This document shows positions 35,263-44,366 of a stretch of 64,000 nucleotides of DNA, in pieces. Numbering within the stretch: position 1 is the first letter of the stretch; each line of letters begins with the position of its first letter. The position numbers were made by a program, and so were the translations under genes. Location of the stretch: assembly GCA_948602995.1 (NCBI GenBank), contig CAPEBR010000021.1, forward strand, positions 3,501-67,500, written 5' to 3'. The stretch comes from an uncultured Dorea sp. GTDB taxonomy: Bacteria > Bacillota > Clostridia > Lachnospirales > Lachnospiraceae. The notes under the pieces were generated by a model. The model worked only from the letters and a program-made list of their open reading frames with translations. It made no database searches and was not told the origin of the DNA.

Positions 35263-35670
35263 ACTGCATATAGTGTTAAACCGTAAACTCCTTTTCCAAA
35301 AGCGTAATTACTTTGTACGCAGTAAATAATCGGCGTCTTATAATTAGTCTCCTATTTTGGTTGATTATTCCGGGGGCTGTTGATCCACCTGTCCGGACTT
35401 TGAGAGCCACCGTTCCAGAACCCTAGAACCACCCCAACTGCCACCAGAAATGTTATTGCACGGTGCTCTTGACATGAGCCTCCACGGCATATATATTCGC
35501 GGCAAAGAGGCAAGCCAGTGCCTGCGGCATGTTTGCCTGGGCAGAACAGCCTATCATATGCCTACTCATGTAAAGAGCCTTTCGCTGATGACGCCAAGAT
35601 ATTGATTGAGACTTCCACTGGTAAGCAAATTGGTGTAAGTTATTCTGCAGTAATACAGCAGAAAATATAA
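35263..35670. other. Intergenic stretch, no clear gene
   Basis: Composition returns to the higher GC level of the chromosome here. A minus-strand stretch near 35470-35590 reads SAQANMPQALACLFAANIYAV, which looks protein-like but has no start, no ribosome site and no family I recognise. Probably the right border of the cassette with gene debris. Confidence 0.5.
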
Positions 35671-36036
35671 TTATTTTGTCTTTACCTTCTTTGCCGCTGA
35701 CCACCCCGAATATATTTTTACTGGTTCTCCTCCAATCTTTACTTTTTTATAAGTACGAATCCTTATGTAGCTTCTTCCATTTTACCGAAAAGCCTTTTTT
35801 TGCTGCTGTTGCCTTAGATACACGCATCCCCTTTGGCCTGATTTCGAAAGTCTTTGTAATACTTCCGCTGTAGTCACCTTTAAAGTTAATCTTTACATCA
35901 TATCGGCCAACGTTCTTACAACCCTTTGCATAGGAAACAGTATAGTTGCTCTCACTAACTATTTTCCCCTTGCTGTCCGTCACCTTTACTGTTGGTTTTC
36001 TGATCTTTCCCTGTTTTCCGTCAAGTTCTCTTTCTT
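35671..36036 (-). pseudogene. 3' remnant of a secreted Ig-like / FN3 surface protein
   Basis: Minus-strand reading gives KIRKPTVKVTDSKGKIVSES, SYAKGCKNVGRYDVKINFKG and KGFSVKWKK, then a frame change, then VKIGGEPVKIYSGWSAAKKV and a stop. This is the typical C-terminal module of Lachnospiraceae secreted repeat proteins, with an internal deletion of part of the last FN3-like repeat and a frameshift. No start or signal peptide remains. Confidence 0.78.
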
Positions 36037-36092
36037 AAATCCGAGAAGAAATTTTAATTGATGAATGCCGCCCCAAATCGTAACAAGCATTA

Positions 36093-36225
36093 GTTACTGT
36101 TCACACAGGACTTTGCATTTACTGCAAAGTCCGTAAGAAAATGATTCAGGTGTGAGCAAATCCCATTCGCGAAGCGAATTTTAAATGGATTCGCGAATGT
36201 TACTGTGAACGGAGTGAACAGTAAC
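36093..36225. mobile_element. MITE, copy B (forward orientation)
   Basis: A 133-bp element with GTTACTGTTCAC / GTGAACAGTAAC ends, flanked by an exact 8-bp duplication AAGCATTA (36085-36092 and 36226-36233). Internal hairpin GGACTTTGCA...TGCAAAGTCC and a second inverted segment around CATTCGCGAAGCGAAT. Confidence 0.95.
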
Positions 36226-36337
36226 AAGCATTATGCCAGAATACGATAAAAATGTATTGCCAGAATATTTCAACTAATTTATAATAGTACTATAAATCAG
36301 CCGCACTGCAACATCTTTCAAAGAAAGGAAACTTTGT

Positions 36338-37594
36338 ATGTATATCCAAAGAAGTCTGGAAAAGACAATCCATAAAACAGAAAAAGGGTTTAAATCCATT
36401 CTAGTCACTGGTCCAAGACAAGTCGGGAAATCAACGCTCCTGAAGCACCTATATAAAGACCGGCGGTATATTACCTTTGATAATCCCGTTTTACTCGCTG
36501 AAACCATGAAAGAGCCAGGACTGTTTTTCCGCAATAACAAACCACCTGTCATCTTGGATGAAGTGCAGTATATTACAGAACTTTTTCCCTATATCAAAAT
36601 GGAATGTGACAAATCTGACCAAAAAGGGCAGTTTCTCCTCACCGGTTCACAGCAATACCATCTAATGAAAAATGTCTCGGAATCCCTGGCCGGCAGAATT
36701 GCAATCCTTGAACTGGCAGGGCTTTCCCTGCGGGAGATACAGCAGGATTCCTTTGACAAACCTTTTATTCCAACAGAAGAATATATTCACGAACGGGAGC
36801 TGAGTTACCATCCCTGTAAGAATATCTGGGAAATCATCCACCGGGGCGGTTATCCTGCCCTGACGGATCCGGATGTTGACTGGCAGACATTTTATGGTTC
36901 CTACGTCCAGACTTATCTTGAACGAGATATTAATGAATTGGGAAATGTGAAAGACAAGCTGAAATTCACTCAGTTCCTTACCGCAATGGCGGCACGTACC
37001 GGGGGAATGCTGAATTATTCCTCTGTAGCATCTCAGATCGAAATAACAGCTGCAACAGCAAAAGAGTGGACTTCCCTACTGGAGGCATCAGGAATCATTT
37101 ATATCATGCATCCTTATTCAAACTCCGCCCTGACAAGAACAGTCAAAACACCTAAGATGTATTTCCGCGATACAGGGCTAGTGTGTTTCCTTACAAAATA
37201 CCAGACTGCCGAAACAGCCATGAATGGTGCATTAGCCGGTGAATTATTCGAGACTTTTGCAGTATCGGAAATTCTGAAAAGCTTCTCCAATGCAGGGAGG
37301 GATTATCAGATGTATGTCACATATTACAGAGGAAAAGATAAATTAAGGAAATGCCAGACAGATCCTTTTGCCGGGCGTGAAGCTGAGATTGACCTCATCA
37401 TTGAACAAAATGATACCCTCTATCCGGTCGAGATTAAGATGAGCGCCAATCCAAAGCTGTCCATGACAAATGCATTCGATGTCATCGAACGCATTCCCGG
37501 GAAAAAGCGGGGAACCGGCGTCATTCTTTGTCTATATAATTCACCGCTCTGGCTGAATGCGAATACGGCTGCACTGCCAGTGGAATTTTGTTAG
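36338..37594 (+). CDS. AAA_14 / DUF4143 ATPase
   Basis: A 418-aa cytosolic protein with an N-terminal AAA_14 domain (Walker A VTGPRQVGKSTLLKHLY, about residues 23-39; Walker B PPVILDEVQY, about 69-78; sensor FLLTGSQQY) and a C-terminal DUF4143 region ending in a restriction-endonuclease-like segment (REAEIDLIIEQNDTLYPVEIKMSAN, about 347-371) that keeps the D...ExK pattern. Full family length, apparently intact. AAAGGAAA precedes the ATG. Family members are scattered, frequently horizontally moved, and of unproven function. A related but broken gene lies at 53.3 kb. It stands 112 bases from MITE copy B. Confidence 0.88.
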   Translation: MYIQRSLEKTIHKTEKGFKSILVTGPRQVGKSTLLKHLYKDRRYITFDNPVLLAETMKEPGLFFRNNKPPVILDEVQYITELFPYIKMECDKSDQKGQFLLTGSQQYHLMKNVSESLAGRIAILELAGLSLREIQQDSFDKPFIPTEEYIHERELSYHPCKNIWEIIHRGGYPALTDPDVDWQTFYGSYVQTYLERDINELGNVKDKLKFTQFLTAMAARTGGMLNYSSVASQIEITAATAKEWTSLLEASGIIYIMHPYSNSALTRTVKTPKMYFRDTGLVCFLTKYQTAETAMNGALAGELFETFAVSEILKSFSNAGRDYQMYVTYYRGKDKLRKCQTDPFAGREAEIDLIIEQNDTLYPVEIKMSANPKLSMTNAFDVIERIPGKKRGTGVILCLYNSPLWLNANTAALPVEFC

Positions 37595-37704
37595 AAAAGA
37601 TTCTTCTGATTTACGGTCGCACTTGCAGGAAAGAATGGGGCAGGCAAAGCACTACCGCTAATCCGCCCCTCACCCCTGTATCACGTTCTTCCGGAATGCG
37701 CAGT

Positions 37705-38681
37705 TCAGCGTATTCCGGACTCGTGAATAGTAGCTATAAATTTTCTCTGGATCAGCAGTAAAAAGACCACAACCGGCGTGAGTGTCAGTACACATACTGC
37801 AAATTCCACCGGACTGATCAGCAGGCCCTCTGCTGTTGTATTCTTATACATATACCCAGGGAAAACAGATAGCTGCTGCACACTGGCATGAAGATCCGCA
37901 GGAATATGTATATATTTCCCGCGCCTTCTAATTTTGCCGCCTCCTCATAGGTCTTTGGTATTCCTTTGAAAAACTGCATGAAAATAAACACATACAGACC
38001 GACGTTCAGTCCCCCACCGAAAAAGGAAGGGATCACCATCGGCAGGATTCCCCCGATCCATCCCATTTTTGCATACTGGATATAAAGCGGAATCTGCAGA
38101 ATCTGGGGCGGTACCAGAATGGTCAGAATCACGCCGAGGAACATAAGCCTCCTGCCCCGGAATTCAAACCTTGTAAGCCCGTACGCAATCAGTGAGCAGG
38201 AGCACACATGCCCGATGGTGCATAATGATGTCACCAGCAGAGACGTCCCAATTGAAGCCTTATAGTCTAATTCTTTGTAAGCATCTATGTAATTCTGCCA
38301 TTTTGCATGACTGATCAGCCATTTGGACATGGCCGCATCGTTGTGTGTATAGCAGGGAATCTCACGGCTGCTGCGCCTTACCGGGTTCTCTCCCTCAATC
38401 ATAGCTGCTTTTCCCTGATAATTTTTTCCACGCTTTACCTTCTGGTACTTTTCTTTCTCCACCTCACCCACTGTGCCAAAACGCAGTGTATCTGTAGACA
38501 TATTTCCCATAATAATCGTGTCCTCTCCTACAGTACGGATACAGGTTCCAATATCTGTGCAGGAATCAATGCTAAGCACCTGGGCGCCGGTCTTCTCTAG
38601 CAGGACTGTATGCTTCGTTGTCTTTCCGCATACATGCAGGAATCTCCCTCTCCGTCTCTGTATCTCCCATACCGCCAGCAT
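37705..38681 (-). pseudogene. Chimera: uroporphyrinogen-decarboxylase-family fragment joined to sugar ABC permease
   Basis: Residues about 14-75 of the open frame read FLHVCGKTTKHTVLLEKTGA then IIMGNMSTDTLRFGTVGEVE, the typical 'HxCGxxT ... GNxDP..L..GT..EV' of URO-D-type methyltransferases. From about residue 117 the chain is a MalG-type carbohydrate permease (YTHNDAAMSKW, KASIGTSLLVTSLC, and the EAA-loop-like YEEAAKLEGAG). The permease end is out of frame: after CSSYLFS the correct frame continues as TTAEGLLISPVEFAVCVL and IATIHESGIR, stopping at 37705. One transmembrane stretch is missing at that joint. The product cannot be a working permease or a decarboxylase. Confidence 0.8.
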
Positions 38682-39386
38682 CTACCTCTTCTGCCTTTTT
38701 GGTCTGTACACCGGCTGCTTCTTTCTCCTGTCCGGATTCCTCCTGTGCATGATCTAATTCTTCTGACAGTTCTCCTGTCAGCTCTGACACAGTCTTCTCC
38801 CTTTTCCCATCTTCCTCTTTTTTTCATCCGTGGAATCCTTTGAATCCTCTTTCCTTTTCTCTTCCACGTTCTCACTTGTCTGTGGCAGCGGAACATTGGG
38901 CTTTGCCCCAGTACCTCCCGGACCGCCTGACGGCGTCCCGGTATTACCGTTTTTTCCTGATGAACCGGAGCCTGTTCCGCTTCCTGTTCCGTTCCCTTTA
39001 TTCTGACCAGGCTTTTTATTCTCATCCTCCGGCTGCTTATTCTCCTCTGGTTTTTTATTTTCGTCCTCCGGCTGCTTATTTTCGTCCTCCGGCTGCTTAT
39101 TGTCTCCTTCCGGCGGATTTTCCGTATTCCCGTTTCCGTCTCCGTTTCCGTTTCCGCTTCCATCCCCGCTTCCGTTTCCGTCTCCTTTTTCATCGTCCGG
39201 TTCATCCTCTCCCAGCAGCCGGATGTGAATGCTAAGCTGTGCATAGTCATACCCGCCGCTTTTCTGAGGATCCACGATCACATAAACCAGCTCACCGCCT
39301 TTTAACTGTGCGGTCTTGGTAAGATTTCCCTGGCTAAGCTGCGGATTATCTTGCGTTGTTGCAGGCGTATCTGCCAAAGCAAGGAG
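38682..39386 (-). pseudogene. C-terminal tail of a surface protein with repetitive acidic linker
   Basis: The frame starts in ADTPATTQDNPQLSQGNLTK and GELVYVIVDPQKSGG, which aligns with the end of the repeated domain found at 42 kb. It then runs into a DGNGSGDG stretch, several PEDENKQ/KPEENKQ repeats, a Gly-rich segment, and NVPLPQTSEN, a possible degenerate LPxTG sortase motif. No membrane helix follows. At an A-run near 38820 a frameshift leads to another acidic frame (SELTGELSEELDHAQEES) that ends in the URO-D fragment. A decayed cell-wall-linked protein is the best reading. Confidence 0.65.
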
Positions 39387-40437
39387 CCGCCCATGCATAT
39401 GCACCGGATACAACTCCCTTTGCAACATTGGTATCCATCCGGCCGTTTCCGTCCATCAGCCACCAGTTCCCGTTTCCTGAAAAATCATATCCTTCCTGCA
39501 GGTAGATATCAGGGCTCCAGTTATTCGTCACGCCGTAGTATTTCCAGCAGTTGCTTGTTTTCCCCCATCTGGCGGCCTTCATCTTGCCGATATTAAATGC
39601 ACCGCCTTTGTTGGATTCAAGGGTATACAGGCAGTACCAGCCATTACTTCCCTGTATCCCTTTTGCCATACTATTTGTATTTTTTCTAAAACCAATCGTC
39701 CATTCTGTCTGATTCTCACTATTATATTGCGGCTCTGGAAGCCCCGCGGCATCTGACAACTGGGGTACAAACTCTTCATACACCTTTTCCTTTGTAGGCA
39801 GATGTGCAAGCTGACCCGGAATAAATTCCAGGGGTTTATCCATAAATCTCTCTGAATTCTGAAGATATGCGCCGTCTGTAATCAGGTATTTCATAAATGT
39901 CCATCCCCCTTCCGGGTTGGCGCAGCCTGCTGGTATTCCGATGAAGTAAAAGAGAAGTGAGGGTATATAATTCTCGTTAATATCATCAGGCCTTGGGACA
40001 TAGGCGATCCCCATATCCTCTCTCTTAAGCTCAATGTCTGAGATACCCTGAAAGTCACCTATGATCATTGCAACATTTCCTTTCGAAAACTCCAGTTCCA
40101 GATCCTTTGCCGCTGACTGGTTTTCTGTAATTGCGTAGCATTTATTGCAAAATTCATGCAGCTTCAATATCCATTCAGAGTCATAGTTTGAGCTGATCCG
40201 GTCTTCTTTGAATGTACCTGCTGTTCCATTGGAATTTTCCAGCTGATAGACCCAGGGTTCCTGACTTACCCCCAGCTGTGTGACAAACCCGTTAGAGTCA
40301 TACTTCGTAAGCTTTTTCGCATATTCACAGAACTCTTTCCATGTCTTTGGTGCATGTTCCCTGTCGAGTCCTGCCTCCTCAAAGAGCTTCTTATTATATA
40401 GCAGACACTGCTGTGTCGCATGAATGGGTAAATCCAT
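39346..40437 (-). pseudogene. Solute-binding protein C-terminal part fused to a repeated surface domain
   Basis: Residues 1 to about 240 continue the sugar-binding protein begun at 40888 (HATQQCLLYNKKLFEEAGLD, 'VPRPDDINENYIPSLLF'). After LPEPQYNSENQ the frame passes straight into TEWTIGFRKNTNS...GSNGWYCLYTLE...GNWWLMDGNGRMD, which is the same domain as in the 42-kb protein. The frame is lost after GAYAWAAP. Comparison with the paralogue shows about 45 residues deleted here. This looks like a deletion joining two neighbouring genes. Confidence 0.75.
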
Positions 40438-40888
40438 AATACTTTCCGTTGTACTCTGTCAGCTTCATCTGTTCCAGATCAAGATTGTCAAGATTCACCG
40501 TATCATCGTTTGAAAGATAGTCGTCAATACACTGAAACACTCCTTCGTAATAACCTACAGTGAGATTTGTGTTGTTCGGATCTCCACCCAGCCATACATC
40601 CGGCTGTGTTCCTGACTGTACCTGGGATACCCGGTCTGAGATTGAATTTACATTAATCTTTTCAATCTTGTATTTTGGATATAGTGTTTCAAAATCTTCA
40701 AATAACTGGTCATAGTAATCTGCCGGGAAATACCATGCCGTATACCATTCAACCTTAATTACCTTTGAATCATCCGATGTTTCTTCTTGAAAAGCTTTGC
40801 TGTCCGGTGAACTTCCGCCTGATGTACATGCCGTACAGCCGATCACCAGCGCCAAAGCCATAATAGAAGATATTATTCTTTTCCTCAT
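40394..40888 (-). pseudogene. Solute-binding lipoprotein N-terminal part (frameshifted)
   Basis: A 164-aa open frame with a lipoprotein signal (MRKRIISSIMALALVIGCTAC) and the N-terminal lobe of a family 1 binding protein (IKVEWYTAWYFPADYYDQLF, GTQPDVWLGGDPNN). After EYNGKYYG (about 40430) the frame is off by one; the next frame carries on with LPIHATQQCLLYNKKLF. A single-base change split the gene. With the permease remnant at 37.7 kb it suggests a lost sugar-import operon. Confidence 0.82.
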
Positions 40889-41020
40889 CCCTATATTTCT
40901 CTCCTTCGTCTGCCTTTTCCCTGGTACTGACGTACCAGAATGTCTGACATATAGCTAAAAGGGATGTTCATCACATCCCTTTTTTGTTACGATACCGCTG
41001 CCTTGTATAACATCCAGGAA

Positions 41021-42505
41021 TTATTTAATCCGGATTTTAATGCTCCTGGAACGTCCAGATCCATCCATTGCCTTAGCAGTAATCGTAACCTTCTTTCCCT
41101 TTCCGGCTGCTTTCGCCTTCACTACTCCTTTAGAGTTAACGGCTGCGTATTTTGTATTGCTGCTTGTCCACTGAAGCTTCTTATTTACACCGGCCTTTCC
41201 GGTTGTTTTAACAGTTGCTTTTATTGTCAGCTTCTTCCCGGCTTTTACAGACTTTGCTTTTGCTGTCATGGAAATGCTCTTTACAGCATTTTTCATAATT
41301 GTAATCTTATATATCCCTGATACACCTGAGCCGTCTTGTGCTGCTGCCTTAATTGTAACTGTTTTTCCTTTTCCTGCCGCCTTTACTTTTACCTTTCCAT
41401 TTGCGGACACTGTTGCATATTTCGTATTCGAGGATGTCCATAATACTTTCTGGTTCGCTGCGTTCGATGGGCTGACTGCAGCCTTGAGCTGAATACTCTT
41501 TCCTGCCGCAATCTTTTTAGAAACGCCAGATACCGCAATCTTATTTACCTTTACCGGAAGCGGGGAACCTACTTCTCTTTTCTCAGTCTCTCCACATACC
41601 TTGCACACCCTCTTCTGAACCTCTGCTTTGCTCTGTGTTGCAGCAGACTCTGCCGCCCACTCGCCCCAGTCATGACCGGATGCAGGAATCACCAGCCGTT
41701 TTTTCCCTGTACGCCGTCCTCTGGACCATTTACATTTTCCTTTTTCCCCAGGATCCATACTGTCGCAGTCTCTGACTGCTCCGGCTCAGACGCTGCTGCC
41801 GGCACTGCTTCCGTTTTTTCCGGGGTCTGCACTAATATACAGTCTTTCGCCTTTTTTTAGTTGTGTCTCTGCCGAAAGCTTTCCTGACGGAAGGTCAGGC
41901 TTTTCTTTCGAGACAGCCTCACAATAGACTTTTTCTAAAATATCTTTCTCCGTATTCATACTAAGGGTCAGTCCGTCCCCATCCTCTGCATAGATGGTCT
42001 GGCCTTCCCACTCATAGGAATTCGTACCTGCTGTATACTCCATGTCCACACTATATGTACCGCTTTCCGGGGCTTCCCATGCAATCACACTTCTCACGCT
42101 GTCATCCCCGGCATTGGGATCCATAATTCCATTGCTGTCCATCCTCCACCAGTTGCCTTTTTTATTAAAGTCATAGTCCTTTGACGCATACCGTTCCGGC
42201 ATCCACATCGCCTCATAACCATAGTATAGCCAGCAGGATCCCCAGTCCGACCAAAGACACTCTTTCAACTTCGAAGTATCAAGTACACCGTCTGTGTCCA
42301 TCTCTTCACTGTACAGAAAATACCAGCCGTTTGTTCCCTGCTCATCGTCCGCCGGACCATTCTGATTCTCTTCCCACCCGATTGTCCATTCTTTATTTTC
42401 CGCCGAAAAAGCAGAAACACTAAAACATAAAATGAATGCCAGCATAAGACATCCGGTTTTAAGCATTCCTGCTTTATTGTTTTTGTAATAAAATCTGTAT
42501 TTCAT
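41021..42505 (-). pseudogene. Secreted protein with repeated WTIG/NGWY domain and two Big_2 domains, frame broken
   Basis: The first open frame (42505-41786) has a signal peptide (CLMLAFILCFSVSAFSA) and the domain EWTIGWEENQNGPADDEQGT to GERLYISADPGKNG. At about 41855 the frame shifts into QTPEKTEAVPAAASEPEQ and a third, short copy of the domain start (TVWILGKKENVNGPED, GKNGW). A second shift leads to VIPASGHDWGEWAAESAAT and CKVCGETEKREV, then two Big_2 Ig-like repeats (41021-41600) ending KAMDGSGRSRSIKIRIK. Two frameshifts and a truncated repeat mark it as dead, though each segment is well conserved, so decay is recent. The repeated domain may be carbohydrate binding; I do not know its family. 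Confidence 0.75.
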
Positions 42506-42722
42506 CCAATTTTTCCCTTTTTATTATGATATATCGACAAATTTCTCTCAATTAAGCTAAGCGTAATTATATATCATTACTAATGTTATGTCTAATTGAT
42601 AATTCCAATATATAATTTCATTTATTATCTTTTCCTATATATATTGCCAGCTATTCATAATTTAAATGGTTCTCAGATGTAACTATCCCTGCAGACCTTT
42701 ATCGCGAAACAGAAGATGAGGT
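42506..42722. other. AT-rich spacer upstream of MITE copy C
   Basis: No gene seen. The sequence is very AT-rich and contains likely promoter-like hexamers for the minus-strand remnant, none convincing. Confidence 0.5.
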
Positions 42723-42855
42723 GTTACTGTTCACACAGGACTTTGCATTTACTGCAAAGTCCGTAAGAAAATGATTCAGGTGTAAGCAAATCCCATTCGC
42801 AAAGCGAATTTTAAATGGATTTGCGAATGTTACTGGTCACGGAGTGAACAGTAAC
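42723..42855. mobile_element. MITE, copy C (forward orientation)
   Basis: A 133-bp copy differing from copy B at only a handful of positions (for example GTGTAAGC for GTGTGAGC, ACTGGTCACGG for ACTGTGAACGG). No flanking 8-bp duplication is visible, so the locus may have been rearranged after insertion. Confidence 0.92.
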
Positions 42856-42894
42856 AACCGTAACAATGGGGCAGCTCATTTTCCACTTAATAAC

Positions 42895-42923
42895 TTGTAA
42901 CTTCTAAATTATTATGATAAAAT
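42895..42923 (+). promoter_or_regulatory. Probable promoter of the hydE leader
   Basis: TTGTAA (42895-42900), 17-base spacer, TAAAAT (42918-42923). Transcription would begin near 42930. Confidence 0.5.
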
Positions 42924-42929
42924 GATACA

Positions 42930-43050
42930 AACGTTAAAAGCACGTACTAATCACAAAGGGCATCACCTAAGTGAAAAGGCGCCGGATATGTATTGTATGA
43001 AAGCACTACTGCTTTCTTATTTCCTGACGCCGCAAATGTCAGGTTTTTTT
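42930..43050 (+). promoter_or_regulatory. Structured leader with terminator upstream of hydE
   Basis: About 120 nt between the promoter and hydE. It contains UCAC-CUAA-GUGA, a GAAAGCA-CUAC-UGCUUUC hairpin, and a strong terminator CCTGAC...GTCAGG followed by seven Ts (43023-43050). The GGCGCC at about 42979 could pair with GACGCC in the terminator's 5' side, giving an alternative fold. This is the layout of a terminating riboswitch or attenuator, or of a small RNA gene. I do not recognise a known class. Confidence 0.5.
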
Positions 43051-43132
43051 ATTTTCTAAAAAAATACAGAATAGACCGCTGACCGTTAATGCGAACGCGG
43101 CAGCAGCAATCATGTTTAAGGAGTATGGCATC

Positions 43133-44188
43133 ATGACGGATAAAAACGATTTGCGACAACTAATTGACAGGCTTCATACAGAGCATACTCTTGCAAAGGA
43201 TGAGTGGACAGCACTGATTTCCGGCAGAACCCCGGAGCTTTCGGAGTATTTATTTTCACTTGCCAGGAAGGAACAGAAACGCCATTACGGAACCACTGTG
43301 TATATCCGGGGGCTGATTGAATTTACCAATTATTGTAAAAACGATTGTTTTTACTGTGGTATTCGCAGGAGTAATGTACATGCCCGGCGCTACCGGTTAA
43401 GCGAAGCGGAAATTCTGTCCTGCTGCCGCACCGGTTATTCACTTGGATTCAGGACCTTTGTCCTGCAGGGCGGAGAGGACGGTTATTTTAACGATGAACG
43501 CATGGTTCGCCTGATCTGCTCTATAAAAGAGCAGTATCCTGACTGTGCCCTGACCTTATCAATAGGCGAAAAAAGCCGTGAAAGCTATCAGCGCTTTTTT
43601 GACGCGGGTGCGGACCGCTATCTGCTCAGACACGAAACAGCAGATTTTTCTCACTATGAGCGCCTTCACCCGGCATCCCTAAGTGCGAAAAGGCGTCAAG
43701 AGTGCTTGTGGAATCTGAAGGAAATCGGATATCAGACCGGCACCGGCTTTATGGTGGGCTCTCCCTTTCAGAAGGCAGAGCATTTGGCAGAGGATATGCT
43801 TTTTATCAGAAAATTAAACCCTCACATGGTCGGGATAGGCCCATTTATTCCCCACCATGATACACCTTTTGCAAATAAACCGTCAGGAACGCCGGAACTC
43901 ACCCTTTTTATGCTGGGGCTTCTAAGGCTTATGCTTCCCCAGGTGCTTCTTCCGGCCACCACCGCACTTGGAACCATTGCCGGAAATGGACGGGAGCTGG
44001 GGATTCTTGCCGGCGCAAATGTGGTAATGCCTAATCTGTCACCCGCAGACGTACGTAAAGATTACAGTCTGTACGACAATAAGCTCTGCACCGGGGAGGA
44101 ATCCGCCGAATGCAGACAGCGCCTGGAAAGACGCATGGAATCCATCGGCTATCAGATTGTCACCGCGCGGGGCGACTCCCCGCTATGA
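43133..44188 (+). CDS. hydE: [FeFe]-hydrogenase maturase HydE
   Basis: A 351-aa radical SAM enzyme that works on the HydG product complex during assembly of the H-cluster two-iron subsite. The cluster motif CKNDCFYCG (CX3CX2C) is at about residues 60-68, followed by VLQGGEDGYFNDE; HxxP-like FIPHHDTPF and the 'VLLPATTALGTIAGNGRELGILAGANVVMPNLSP' barrel end are typical. I start at ATG 43133 because AAGGAG lies 9 bases upstream. It is followed by hydG and hydF on the same strand. No hydrogenase structural gene is in the window. Confidence 0.95.
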   Translation: MTDKNDLRQLIDRLHTEHTLAKDEWTALISGRTPELSEYLFSLARKEQKRHYGTTVYIRGLIEFTNYCKNDCFYCGIRRSNVHARRYRLSEAEILSCCRTGYSLGFRTFVLQGGEDGYFNDERMVRLICSIKEQYPDCALTLSIGEKSRESYQRFFDAGADRYLLRHETADFSHYERLHPASLSAKRRQECLWNLKEIGYQTGTGFMVGSPFQKAEHLAEDMLFIRKLNPHMVGIGPFIPHHDTPFANKPSGTPELTLFMLGLLRLMLPQVLLPATTALGTIAGNGRELGILAGANVVMPNLSPADVRKDYSLYDNKLCTGEESAECRQRLERRMESIGYQIVTARGDSPL

Positions 44189-44366
44189 TTTGCGTCCCAG
44201 CTACGCTGAGACTTTTACACATGTGCTATCGGAAAAGCAGACCAGTGAAACAAAAGGTTATTTAAACCGGTTTATATCAGGAATGAGCCCGGTACAACAT
44301 TGTATTAAGCCGTGCATTTCGCAGAAATTTTACTAGCACATCATTTTCAAAGGAGGAACAACGATC

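Noticed and set aside
38840..39235. Tandem DNA repeats in the plus strand that look like a small CRISPR or satellite array
   Set aside because: The repeats are short, in phase with the minus-strand PEDENKQ/KPEENKQ coding linker, and have no constant repeat-spacer layout.
42930..43050. Assignment of the hydE leader to a known riboswitch class (THF, c-di-GMP, purine, preQ1, fluoride)
   Set aside because: None of the conserved core sequences I know for these classes is present. Left as an unassigned leader.
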